Assembly: GCA_037176845.1 (NCBI GenBank)
Contig: JAYKXP010000114.1
Location: 62,001 to 126,000 of the forward strand
Direction of reading: 5' to 3'
Length of the DNA stretch: 64,000 bases
Origin: Paramarasmius palmivorus
Lineage: Eukaryota > Basidiomycota > Agaricomycetes > Agaricales > Marasmiaceae
Part shown: positions 1 through 11,164 of the stretch, piece by piece
Position numbering within the stretch: position 1 is the stretch's first letter
Layout of the letters: every line of letters begins with the position of its first letter
Translations under genes and position numbers: made by a program
Notes under the pieces: generated by a model
What the model saw: the letters and a program-made list of their open reading frames with translations, nothing else
Database searches by the model: none
What the model was told of the DNA's origin: nothing

Positions 1-1378
1 GTGAATCAATACTCCACGTCAGAGAAACAACGACGACCACCGCACCACTGCTGTAGATGGATGCTCGGAAAAACGTGAAGCCCAAAATAAGCTCTGGTGA
101 AAGAGGTGGGGTCGTTTCGATGGGTGAGGGTACAAGGGCGATTGAGGAAAGAAAAGGATCGCTCTCTGCGTGAAGCCAAACACCGTCTGAACAATTCAGC
201 GGTGCAAATGAGGGGTATCCGAACAAGTAGTGCGACTTCTTGCACATCACGGCGACATCGGGACATTGGTAAAGCCAGCGCTCCAGTAAACGGCTGTAAC
301 AGTTGTTGTGATGGAAGATGGGAGGTTGATGATGTGAAAGAACGAGAGCGTGTGAAGAACGGGAGTTGGCCTTTCCTGAACATCGCATGAGCAAGCCTAC
401 GATAAGCCAAAATCAATACCTTATTCACGGGTAATGGTAACGAAGAGACAGTGAGACACATACCTCGGGAGAAGTAGCTAACGATCTACGTCTAAGATGA
501 ATTTGTCCTATGAGGTACACCATAATCTTGAGAATCCGTATACGCTGACAGTTGCTCCAAGAAACCGAGAGCACAGAATAGTATTAGATGCTCCTATCCT
601 GATGATGATGTGGATCCTTTGGTGAGGGTCGATGAACACTTGTGATTGATATATCCGTAACTGATGAAAGTTATTTTGGATTTTGGAGTGAAGAAAACTT
701 GTGTCACCAAAGGCTCCGAAAGGTCCGATTTTTCCGACACACCTAGAGGTTCAAAAAGTTGAAGTCATCGGCTCTTCGGGAGGCTGATACAAGAATCGTT
801 TGTTTGAGACCAACAACTTAAAAGGTATGCTCGTGTGATGTAGAGCCCGAGTAGACAAGGCGGGAATCTATTGTGAATCCACCTCTTCAAATATGTGTGG
901 ATGTATATTGGGAAGCCATCATGCACAAGCTGTCATTTGGGATGATAAAGAGGTGTTAGTATATCTACACTATTCACAAACAGTTACGAATACCACGCAC
1001 CCCCAGATTGAACTTTGCGTTCTCGTCTTGATCAGATGAACATTCTTTCTCCGAAGGCGTAGGCGATCTACTTGCAATACTGGAGCATTGAAGCGCGACA
1101 AGGTCACTTGGAGGAATCATGGGTTTCAAAGGTGTGCAAAAGATTGCGAGCGACTCGGAAGTTCAAGATTTTTGTGATTACATAATAACCACAAACGACA
1201 AGCGCTAGCAGTCACGGTAGGGACATGCACTACTATTCATTAAGAAAGAAATATACTACACAAGTAGAGGTACCCCGAGCATTCCAGACGAACTGGGTGC
1301 AGCAAAGCAGCTAGAAAGAACCAAAAAATTCGGGTCCGACATGCGAGATGAGTACCTCGGTCGACTAGTCGCATCTCT
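1..1378. other. No supportable gene
   Basis: No family motif is recognisable on either strand. The longest open frame is a 151-codon minus-strand stretch at 6-461, rich in Arg, Ser and Leu, with no domain I can name and no convincing partner exons. The segment 480-1378 is AT-richer with frequent stops and probably holds the 3' flank of the RIC8 gene. Confidence 0.5.
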
Positions 1379-3250
1379 TCAGTTTTGCATACTCTTCTGG
1401 ATCGCTTTCCTGACAGGGTTCTGTTCAGGTGGTAATGATCCCGTCTTCTCGAGTCTATCAAACAAGACAAACAATTTCTCCATTTCCCTCTCCTTTTCCT
1501 CTTCGCTCATGTCATCCGCAGGATTACTCTTCCTATCGGGTACATAAGTCCCAGTAATCGGATTGATCTGCCTCGTTTCTGGATTGGCGAACGACATTTC
1601 CTCGTTATCCATAGATTCCCCCTCGCCATCCGGTTCCTTTCCTTTACCCTTCTCATCAGCGCTTCCGCCAGTATCCGGCGCACTCATGACACCTTTCTCG
1701 AACAAAAATCCAGCAACGTGTCCATACCCGACTTTGTTGCACAATAGGCCTGCATCTTGTCCACACATCGCATACAGCATCTCTCCAACGGCGTCCTTCA
1801 ATCGTCTGTGGTAGACCGACCCCATAAGCCTCAGGCACCTCCCAAGGAAGGTTGGACGCTCGTCTAATGGACGTTCGGAATCTCGGTCAAGATCCGGTGG
1901 TACCATCCAGTCGAGTATACGCTGACGAGTGGAGGCGTCTCCAAGGCATAAGCGGGTCATGAGGATGACGAGCGGTGAGAGAATGTCATCCAGATCATCG
2001 TCAGGATGAAGTGAGCTAGCATGGTCGCGAACGGAGGTGTCATCGGGGGACTTTGTTCCCGGAAAGTATAAGGCGAAGCATTCATCGATAAGATCTCTCG
2101 TCCGTTCCACAGCATCTGGTACTGGTGACTCGTCGGTTCCGAACCAGTCATCCAGCACTGACTCGTTGACAGGTATGGTGATTAGACAATGTATCACATT
2201 CGTGAGCGGGGAAGCGAGTGGTGTTGGTTTGGCGCTGGGGAGACCGTGGTATACGCGCAGAAGAGGTGAGATAAATCCATTGAGTTTGGAACTCCAGAAG
2301 TCACCCATGACTTGAGACGAACTGTCGGACATTGAGGTTTGTGGTTCGCATTCTACGAGCTAGGTCTTCCATAAGAACGCTGTTGAAAACTCAGCAAGGA
2401 GAAACATGCCTTGGGGTAATGCAGTAAAAGATTGAACGAAAGCTTCAGTAAGTCTGCTATGGCTTCCTTAGACATGTTCGTGCCTTTCCGGTGCTCACTG
2501 AGCATGAGATCTAGCTTCGAGCCAATGACCTCGCTGATATTTTGTCCTTCATGTTCGTCTTCGACAAGAGAAATGACGAAGGGCGATGCTGACACAGTTG
2601 CAAAGAATAATATGCGAGCTAGAACAAACATCTGGTCTGGATGTGTGCATTCCTACGTGGGTGTTGATGAGAACCATGAGACATAAATGATACCAAGCAC
2701 TCACGATCAGGCTCTTGACGCAAATCTCTCCTCCATTAACCTCCTTCACGGTGAATATCTTTCGAGATTTATCAATGAGGAGCATCGTATTCGCTATGCA
2801 TCGAAGCGCTTCAGATGAAGCTTCAACATCATCCTTCAAATCGACAGAGAGGGTAAGAAGCGTTGACAATCCAGCAGGAGTAGCGAGTTGTTCTGCGCCT
2901 TCGGGTTTTTTCCCCAACGTCTTGACTGCAAGTAAGGCCTTGGCCGCATCTATTTAAATTAAGTCACTTTGAGAAAGACTGCACAAAAGCAGACACGAGC
3001 GATGCGTACCTTGGCTGGTTAACCTCGAATCTGGACCTCTGCTCTTCAGATCAGACAATAGAACCTCAATTAGCTTCACGCGAGTTGTATCGTCGACTGT
3101 CCATGGAAGAGCTAAGGAAGACATATGAACTCCCGTTCTTCTGAGCAAAGAAGCTAGCCTACCGTTGATGATCAACGTCAACACTTTGGATACATCGGAT
3201 CTGCTTGACGATGGGGAAAGAGCGGTGTAAGAGGCTAGCAAATCGCCCAT
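1379..3250 (-). CDS. RIC8: RIC8/synembryn-type G-alpha chaperone and exchange factor
   Basis: RIC8 proteins fold nascent G-alpha subunits and act as non-receptor exchange factors for them in the cytosol and at the plasma membrane. Four exons (3250-3010, 2949-2705, 2631-2410, 2359-1379) encode about 562 residues, normal for fungal RIC8. The N-terminal exons give armadillo-like helices. The C-terminal exon carries the hallmark segments VMGDFWSSKL, NPITGTYVPD and, near the end, EKEREMEKLFVLFDRLEKTG. The third intron (2360-2409) begins with GC: the donor reads AAG|GCATGT, and only this choice joins HYPK to LVECEPQ in frame. The two exons before it use GT donors. The start at 3250 is the first ATG of exon 1 and fits the family N-terminus. 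Identification is strong; in fungi the protein supports cAMP signalling, growth and mating through heterotrimeric G proteins. Confidence 0.93.
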
Positions 3251-3621
3251 TTCGGTTCAAGGTTCTGGATCTTCAATATTGAAGGAATATTGGGTATAGT
3301 TGAGAGGTATATGAAATGAGGTGGTAGTTCAATGTCAAGCTATGATTGCGTGGTCAAATCCCGTTGCAGCTATGAGAAGAAACAGACTTTGATACCCCCA
3401 AGTAGATGAAGGGTGACGAGAAAAAATGTTGGGTGATGGAAGTTCGCGCATTTATTTTTTGACTCTACCATGTCAAGCACGGAAGAGGTCGAGGGATAGT
3501 AACGTTCAGGCCCAGGTTTAGCTACTGATAATTTGTTCCTCGGCAATCAGGCAACGCCATGAATGTAGGTCCAGTTTCTATCTTGTTACATACACAAAAA
3601 GCTATATAACCTGTACAGTCG

Positions 3622-4560
3622 TTAATCGTAGAATACGAGAGCTCTGAGTTCAATCGATTCTCTGAAGGGCGTGCCTTCCGGGGTAGTCGGATCCTGGAAG
3701 GCGGTATGAGGTGTGAGCACGGCAACACTGCCATCCTCGATCGAATCGTAACTGCAGCGACAGAGAGCAATTAGGACAGTGGTTTGGTGAGGACACGGCA
3801 CGACGTACCACTTAATGAGGACAACTTCTTCTGGTGTCATTCCCTTCTTGTATTTCCAGCGGTGATTTGGGCTAAACTTGACACCAAATGTTTCGCCCTC
3901 TCTATCAGGGTAGATGAGGGCCACAGGGACAAGGTCCGCCTTCCTGTCTATGGTGCTGAAATCGCATAAAGCGAGAGGCCAGTCATTGGCAGGATGGGAA
4001 ATGGGTCGCCAAAGGTTGATAATTTGGAATCGGTGCTTGAGACGTTCATTAGCTTCATCTTCAGGAAGGTGTCGTCGAACTCGGGCCGCAGCCGATTCTG
4101 AGGTTTGGTCTACATGGACCTGAGCAACTGGCTGTCGCTTGTCGACGCTGTCATCAAGCTGACTAGGGCGTCGGCGACGAATAGCTGTGCAAATGCAATC
4201 TCCTTCAGAAACAAAGATAACTGGGCCCAACTGAGCACACTCACTATGATCAAACAATACCACTTTGCTTGCACCAGTGAGTCTCTTAATCAGATCGATA
4301 CTCTCCGGATAGTATTCCTTCTCGACTTCTGCATCGTTCGCGAACGAAGTATGTTTGGCAGGTTCGGTATGGAAATGGAATCCCGTCTTGTCCAGTGAGT
4401 AGGATGACTCCTTGCCCCGGACATTTTCGATGTCGATAATATGCTCTTCAGGGATCCAATTGTTGCGAGGACCGTCGGCGGACTCATTGATACGCGTGTA
4501 GGGGCGAGAACCGTCTGCTGGAAGGCTGAAGTAGAGGAGGGAAGCTTGTACAGAAGACAT
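3622..4560 (-). CDS. CmcJ/AsaB-like Fe(II)/2OG-type oxygenase, copy 1
   Basis: The product belongs to the fungal family annotated as 7-alpha-cephem-methoxylase P8 chain-related, GA4 desaturase-like or AsaB-like hydroxylase/desaturase, a group common in secondary metabolism. Three exons (4560-4245, 4184-3809, 3751-3622) give 273 residues. The first intron (4185-4244) is 60 nt and the second (3752-3808) is 57 nt; both are multiples of three and would read through without a stop, but removing them restores family spacing (FDHTIRRRRP and IKCYDSIEDG). Candidate iron ligands are the H and D of QVHVDQT and the H of LTPHTAF, with the Arg of ESIELRALVFYD a candidate 2OG-binding residue. Substrate is unknown. 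The start at 4560 fits the short conserved N-terminus. A second copy lies 887 bp upstream of it in transcription direction. Confidence 0.86.
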   Translation of the reverse strand: MSSVQASLLYFSLPADGSRPYTRINESADGPRNNWIPEEHIIDIENVRGKESSYSLDKTGFHFHTEPAKHTSFANDAEVEKEYYPESIDLIKRLTGASKVVLFDHSECAQLGPVIFVSEGDCICTAIRRRRPSQLDDSVDKRQPVAQVHVDQTSESAAARVRRHLPEDEANERLKHRFQIINLWRPISHPANDWPLALCDFSTIDRKADLVPVALIYPDREGETFGVKFSPNHRWKYKKGMTPEEVVLIKWYVVPCPHQTTVLIALCRCSYDSIEDGSVAVLTPHTAFQDPTTPEGTPFRESIELRALVFYD

Positions 4561-5447
4561 GGCAGATGAGGTGAACGATATAGGTCAAGTATGGTGAAGT
4601 GAAACGGTGTTAGGCCCTTTTATACCCACTACCCGCGATATTGTTCTTCAAAAGAATTTTATCGTTCTCGACGAGTCCAGCAGCACAAGAAGACACCTGA
4701 GTAAGACTCTGTAAGCCTCAATACAAGTCAAGGCCGGAAACCGGGAGAAGCTGCAGACTGACGTTCTCTTTTGTCATCATGTCTCCCACTTGCAAAAAGA
4801 AGGCCCGTTAAGGCCGTTATGGATTCAGCGGGAAATTCGGATTCAAGGCGCGAAGAATCTCGTATCGATGAGTTCGAAAGTTTTGGGTCAAGATTCTAGA
4901 AAATGACGAAGTTAGGTTTTCCTCCCAAATTCAAGACGAAGTAGACCACATACCCAGGCGCCAGAAAAATCAGCCTTTTTGATGCATTCCTGGTGATATC
5001 GTGATGGTGTGCAGAGACCCCACAGGACAGACGCAGTACCGGACAAGTATAAGCTCAAGCGCTCTCTGCCATTGGCATTTGGTGGTGTGAGGTGTTGGAG
5101 GAGGGGCGTGAGAAAGCATCCGTCTTCTGGAACCCAAAGGGCCACTATACAAAATCGACTCTCGCAGGATTTAGGAAACTAGCGGAATCGAATCATAATG
5201 CATAACCTGTGTCGCTAATCTCAAATCTGATCCAGTGGGTAAGTAAACCTTGCACTCAAAAGCTACATCGTCAAATTTCTCTTGCATGCTGTTTACGTTT
5301 AGATGTTTAACGTTTAACTACGGCTTGATACGACCCGAATCGTTTAGATACGGGCCCCTTGTCTGTCACTCGGTAATCGTCCAAAGCCACGAATACAGTC
5401 CAGTTTCTAGCACGGTACATACACAAAAAGGATAAGTCATGAAGCCG

Positions 5448-6387
5448 TTAATCGTAGAATACAAGGGCCCTGAGCTCAATCGATTCTCTGAAAGGCGCGC
5501 CTTCCGGGGTAGTCGGATCTTGGAAGGCGGTATGAGGTGTGAGCACGGCAACACTGCCATCTTCAATCGAGTCGTAACTGTAGCGACAGGGAGCAGTCAG
5601 GAATAATGGTTTGGTGAGGACACGGCACGACGTACCACTTAATGAGGACAACTTCTTCTGGTGTCATTCCCTTCTTGTATTTCCAACGGTGATCTGGGCT
5701 AAACTTGACACCAAATGTTTCGCCCTCTCTGTCAGGATAGATGAGGGCCACAGGGACAAGGTCCGCCTTCCTGTCTATGGTACTGAAATCGCATAAAGCG
5801 AGAGGCCAGTCATTGGCAGGATGGGAAATGGGTCGCCAAAGGTTGATAATTTGGAATCGGTGCTTGAGACGTTCATTAGCTTCATCTTCAGGAAGGTGTC
5901 GTCGAACTCGGGCCGCAGCCGATTCTGAGGTTTGGTCTACATGGACCTGAGCAACTGGCTGCCGTTTGTCGACGCTGTCATCAAGCTGTCCAGGGCGTCG
6001 GCGACGAATAGCTGTGCAAATGCAATCTCCTTCAGAAATCAAGATGACTGGACACAACTGAGCCCACTCACTATGATCAAACAATACCACTTTGCTTGCA
6101 CCAGTGAGTCTCTTAATAAGATCTATACTCTCCGGATAGTATTCCTTCTCGACTTCTGCATCGTTCGCGAACGAAGTATGTTTGGCGGGCTCGGTATGGA
6201 AATGGAATCCCGTCTTGTCCAGTGAGTAGGACGACTCCTTGCCCCGGACATTTTCGATGTCGACGATATGCTCTTCAGGGATCCAGTTGTTGCGAGGACC
6301 GTCAGCGGACTCGTTGATACGCGTGTGGGGACGAGAGCCGTCTGCTGGAGGGCTGAAGTAGAGGAGGGAAGCTTGTACAGAAGACAT
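5448..6387 (-). CDS. CmcJ/AsaB-like Fe(II)/2OG-type oxygenase, copy 2
   Basis: This is the tandem partner of the gene at 3622-4560, with identical exon lengths (6387-6072, 6011-5636, 5577-5448) and 273 residues. After splicing I count six amino-acid differences between the copies, about 98 percent identity; none touches the HVDQT, TPHTAF or ELRALVFYD motifs. The second intron here (5578-5635) is 58 nt, so unlike copy 1 it must be removed to keep the frame. This supports both introns being real. Both copies appear intact and have their own upstream region, so both may be expressed. Function beyond the family level cannot be read from the sequence. Confidence 0.86.
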
Positions 6388-8031
6388 GTTGGTGATGAAG
6401 TCAGGTGTTGGTGAAGTGGAACGATGATAGGCCTTTTTATATCCGCGATATTAAATGCCAAAGGGATGTCGCCATTCTTAACGAATCCAGTACAAGAACA
6501 CACCTGAGTAAGGCTCTGTAAGCCTTCATACAAGTCAAGCGACCGGAAACCGGGAAAAGCTGGAGACTGACCTTCTTTTGTCATCAGGTTTCCCACTTGC
6601 AAAAAGAACACCCGGAAGGCCGTGACATTGACGAGAGGTTGGAGGTTGCCTTCAAGCTTCAGGCCTTCAGGCTCGAAACATGAATAAATACCGGTGGTAG
6701 GAAATCCGAATTCTGAGCCTCGATTCTAGAGAATGATGTTTTTCTTCCAATTTCAAGACGACGTAGATCACATACTCATCAATCGGATTCCACAGCACAT
6801 CAACTATTTCTTCGCAGTCCAAGAGCGTGATGATGGCGAGATGGCAAGCAGAGAACCCGCGGGACAGAATCGCAGTACTGTGCAAGTGCTTGACACGAAG
6901 ACGCTCAAGCGCCAGCGCTCTTCGGCGAAGCTGGGGCCGCTGGAGTTCAAGCGTGAGAACTTGAAAGCTTTTTCTGATCCGTCAACAATTAACTGCAACT
7001 ACAACATCGATAATCGTCAGTCAATCACAGTTCACTATTTACCAACAGCAATGGTAAGAATCTTATCCGATGAATAGTTTCAGCTCTTCTTCACTCAACG
7101 ATCCCCTTGTAGCAAGCTCGCAGCGTCTGTTTCCACCAATAATGACTCGGTCTTTGATTTTTAGGGCTGTTGCACTTGGGGGACTCAATACAGCCTTGTC
7201 ATCGGACCTTAATCGATGCGAGGGTCGCTTTGCTGGGTTGTGAACCGCTGATTGTTCTGAATTCAATGGCTGTGATCTTCACAACTCCTCGACAAAAAAA
7301 TTTCCATATTAGGCTTGCTATTTTCCTTTCCCGGCACAAAATCTGCGCAACTCTTCGGTCTTACCGGCGAATTTCCACTACTCTCGCTTGCTCGCAGCCC
7401 TGCTGCATGTATATATAGTTATACAGAGGTAAAGCGTCGGTTGGGACTAGAGAATGCACAGTGAAACAGCAAGACGCCCAAAAACCCTTCGGAATTGTCA
7501 ATGACTCGATTCGCCTCGTGTTGAACGAATTGGAGGAGTAGCTGTCCCGTTGCTACGGGTGTTGTTGCAATTGCTCCATTAGCAGCTCTCGCTCTCGCAA
7601 GCCGATGCACAGACTCGGGCTAACCAGATAACTGGCGCCGTCTAAACAACCTGTCAGCGATAGCCTTTTTATCTTGTGCTGCTTTTCCGAGGCTTATTTG
7701 ACGACGATTTGAAGCGATAAAATGCGGAATTCTATTGACTACTGGGAGTGACTGAAGATGGCCTCTTCGCTCAAGATATCAGAGCGAAGAAGTTACTCGG
7801 CAGGATCTTGAGATGTGACTCTGGCTTCTGTGTTTCTCTCCCGCGGATGGATAGCTCTGCTATCCTGCGCTGGCTGGCTGTTGACTCGGAATCTGGACCT
7901 CTAGAATATTGCTATTGAGAAGAAAAAAAACTATAGCTCCGAGGAATACCTGTAACGTCGTGACGCTCTCACCTCAAGATGCATATATAAGATTATGAGA
8001 TTTTTCTCCGGCCACCTACAACTCGTTCACT
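6388..8031. other. Duplicated upstream flank, then no recognised gene
   Basis: The part 6388-6990 is the promoter-side flank of oxygenase copy 2 and aligns patchily with 4561-5145. A plus-strand open frame at 6733-7077 (114 codons) lies in it but has no family features and is interrupted in the duplicate, so I do not call it. From about 7080 to 7980 I see only short open frames. A TATA-like ATATATAAG at 7983 sits about 50 bp before the dsRBD gene. Confidence 0.5.
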
Positions 8032-8365
8032 ATGGCTCATCGTAGGTTACCCGCCTGCTTCCTCTTTCTCAAACTTACTCACTCTTGACAGGACAACCTG
8101 ACCAGAAAATGCATTTGAACAATTACTGCCAAGGAGCAGGGCGCCGATATCAGTTCGTTACTACACCCCATGGTCCTCGACACGCACCGACTTGGAGTTC
8201 CATTGTTTATGGTGCGTTTTCTGCTAGACTGTACACTACGAGCATCTTACTCACAATACGCCAGTTGACGAACAACAATTTGGTACCGGGCAAGGTCCTT
8301 CAGCTATAGCGGCAGAGAATATGGCCGCCGCTCAAGCGCTGAACTTGATCAATCAAGGCTACTAG
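8032..8365 (+). CDS. Small single double-stranded-RNA-binding-domain protein
   Basis: Three exons (8032-8041, 8092-8211, 8265-8365) encode only 76 residues, almost exactly one dsRBD. The fold pattern is visible: an N-terminal helix MHLNNYCQGAG, a strand region RRYQFVTTPHGP, then HAPTWSSIVYVDEQQFGTGQ matching strands 2 and 3, and a C-terminal helix AENMAAAQALNLIN. The APTW and FGTGQG stretches match the family APxF and yGxGxg positions. The usual KK(E)A basic motif before helix 2 is replaced by PSAIAAEN, so RNA affinity may be reduced. Intron donors are GTAGGT and GTGCGT, and both acceptors end in AG. The first exon codes only MAH plus one base. An ATATATAAG element lies about 50 bp upstream. 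No other domain is present, so it might act as an RNA-binding adaptor or competitor; that role is inferred. Confidence 0.8.
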
Positions 8366-8695
8366 TCCAGCCAGTGCTCATGGTCCATATCCTAGTTCAC
8401 GGCTCCATAGTCATTGCCTTCTGCTTTCATCTCTACTCTGTTGTTTTCTCGTCCCAATCATGATACCCGATACCCCACTCATCTGCCCATCATATCCTAT
8501 ACATCCTTGGCATAATCACAGTACTGTAGCTCGGCGTATCAGTATCATAATCTGTATTATCATAGGGAAATCAATTCGAGTCTCGCTGCATATCTACGTT
8601 CACGGATCATGGAACAGTCTATCGAAAACTACATTACGTCGGAACCTGAACCACAGCACTTGGCTCTCTTGACTCGCTCTACTCAATACTCTTAC
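8366..8695. other. Intergenic, convergent 3' flanks
   Basis: This 330-bp stretch lies between the 3' ends of the convergent dsRBD and amidase genes. I see no open frame or structured element that I can support. Confidence 0.5.
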
Positions 8696-11164
8696 TTACC
8701 GAGGGCAACCGGTCTTCCAATCCCAACCGGCCTCCCAAGCAGCGCCAACTTTCAGACAAAGCGCTTCGCCCCACCAAGGACCAACTATCTGCATGCCGAT
8801 GGGAAGTTTAATATCTTTATCACTGGATTGTAGAATATCTTCGGGAGCTGGACCTCCAAATCCGACCGGTATCGTCAGCGCTGGATGTCCTGTACCGTTA
8901 AAGATCCCGGTGTTGTCGGTCAAGCCTGCTGTATTTTTTTCCCTTGGGTCAGTGAAAGCTCTACAACATACCGGGAAACGGGAAATGTAGATACCGGTCT
9001 TCGCCACTGCCATCAGAGGTCCTGCATCCTTAGGTGGGTGTCGACGAGCCGTGACCGGAACCGTAGGCATGACAATCACGTCGACCTCTTTGAAAACAGC
9101 GTCGTAGTCGTCCTTGAGCTTGCGTACAATGTTCACGGCACGTCCGTACACAGATGGACAGTTAACAAAAGCGTACTCTCTGTCAATACGTCAAAGGGCA
9201 TTGTTCCGAGGAACAGATTGCTGGCTTACCCGCTGATTGCAGTACTGTATAATGACTGCATTCAGCATGTGGGTCCAACAGAACCGGAAAGTCGCTTACC
9301 CCTTCACAAAAGAATGTACCTGCGCAATTGTGTCGGACCATTAGAAATCGCTATGATGAGCTGTTAACAAAATGTACCTTATCCCACTTCTCTTGGCTCC
9401 ACGGCAGTAATTCGTCATAAAAATCATTAATATAAAGTCCTCGCCTTGCATTGGCTCTTCCCAGCCTCGCTTGACTACTTCCCATTTTGTTTATTATGTG
9501 CATGAGTGACCCGCTCCGTAAATGACCCGACACCGAAACATCGACCACGCTTGCACCGAGGGCCCCAAAATTCTTGATTGCCGATTTCACCACTTCTTCT
9601 ACATCAGGTGTTAGGTGGCGTGAGGCAAACCCTTCTTGCAGTACACCTATCTTCACTCCAGACAGCGCATCTCCGCGACTATCGGGTAGGCATACAGCGT
9701 AGTAATCGGGATTGGACTTCACATTGGGCGTCCCGAGTTGTCTGTCATCTATTCCATCAGGACCAGTAATAGCCTGAAGAAGCCGAGCAACATCAGCTAC
9801 AGTACGACCCATAGGCCCTGCATCGAATCGGTTAGTGAGGTACTGCACATCTACAGAATCCAGCACGGACCAACGTGATCAAGGGAAGCCTCCGATGATA
9901 AAACACCGGTGTATGGTATCAAGCCAAATGTGGCTTTGAGTCCAACAATACCGCAGAGAGATGCTGGCTAAAATAACAGGTAAAGTGACTGCATGTCGGG
10001 AACGGATGGGTGTTCGTACAATCCGAATACTACCCCCTTGATCACCACCTAGCCCCATCTCGACTTCTCCGCTGCCTATAAGCGCTCCACACCCTGACGA
10101 TGATCCACCAGCAGAGAAACCGTGAGCGAATGGATTCTGAACTGGCCCGTTATACGATGTAAACGAGCCAGCACCATGCGACATGTCCTTTGTTCGATTA
10201 TCTCAAAATGAGAATGAGCGAAAGGAAAGGGACGAGAGGTGTACCTCGCAGGTTGCCTTGCCTATGATCACAGCTCCTGCTTCCAGAGTACGGGTTACTA
10301 CTGTAGCATCGGTCTCAGCTATTATTCGATCAACCGGACGTCCTTGGAAAGGCAACAAGGACGTACGAACGAATCCTTCGAATACTGCCGTGCCGAATCT
10401 GCACGGAACACCGGCTAGACATATACTATCCTTGAGACATACTCTTCGACCTTCCAGAATCCCGCCCTGTGCTCCACGGACGGTGGCTTTGCAAGCCCAG
10501 CCACGTAGTTCGTTTTCAGTATCCGGAGGAACGTGAACATTCGTGCGCGGGAATCGTTCTAAGTCGACGGGTGGCAGATAGTCTACAAATCAAAGAAACG
10601 AACAGAAAGTCATAAACTGGTCGTAACGCAGCACAAGAATGGGAAAGGCTTACCATTCATACCCAGCACTTCTTGGGCAGCTGCATCTGTTGCTGCAAGG
10701 AGTTGAAGATAGTCTTCACGCTCCTGTGGTGCAACATGCAAATCCAAACGCTGCTCTATTCCGATAAGGTCATCTAAAGTGGGCGCCATCTCTGCGGGAG
10801 GAATGTGAACTGCCTGAAGATAAGATTTCCATGCTCATGGCTTTTAGAGAAGAAGCAGAATGCCGTGGGGAAACGGTGACTCAAGTCTTCTTGCACCGGG
10901 CCGGTCAGTCGGCAGGCAATTTGTCCAAGGTGATAGCATTTTTAAATCCTCCAGAGGAACGAGATTACGAGTTCCTCTTTAGGCAGACTCGATATCGCCT
11001 CGACGACTCGTAGTGACGAGTGAGTACTCACCTTTCTTCGAACTACAAGGATAAATTTCGATGAGGGGCTTCCCTGGGATTTCTGGTACTCCGTTCACTC
11101 TATTCATCTTATCCACGTCAACGCAACGGTATGGAGATTCACTAGGGTACTCCATTAGTGGCAA
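8696..11164 (-). CDS. Amidase-signature family hydrolase (acetamidase-like)
   Basis: Amidase-signature enzymes hydrolyse carboxamides using a Ser-cisSer-Lys triad. The Lys is in [16 protein letters not shown]. The Gly/Ser-rich signature reads [15 protein letters not shown] followed by [12 protein letters not shown], supplying both serines, and continues after an intron with [15 protein letters not shown]. Further family blocks are [51 protein letters not shown] and the C-terminal [20 protein letters not shown]. The gene is multi-exon. I place the start at 11164 because exon 11164-11032 (phase 1 donor AAAG|GTGAGT) joins in frame to 10833, giving [20 protein letters not shown]; this first intron would be 198 nt, long for the window, so a small hidden exon or a start at 10789 is possible. 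The physiological amide is unknown; nearby ureide genes make nitrogen scavenging plausible. Confidence 0.88.

Larger units (their letters stand above)
3540..6990. repeat. Imperfect tandem duplication of an oxygenase gene with its flanks
   Basis: The block of about 3540-5145 is repeated at about 5370-6990 with an offset near 1827 bp. The coding parts are almost identical. The downstream flank still aligns, with a shared ACATACACAAAAA tract (3590 and 5418) and GTTAATCGTAGAATAC at each stop codon. The upstream flank aligns more weakly, for instance around GATTCTAGA at 4893 and 6723, and carries many indels. Both copies have the same orientation, so unequal crossing-over could add or remove copies. 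Confidence 0.85.

Noticed and set aside
6..461. Minus-strand frame of 151 codons at the window edge
   Set aside because: Composition is Arg/Ser/Leu-rich without motif or exon partners; probably a chance frame.
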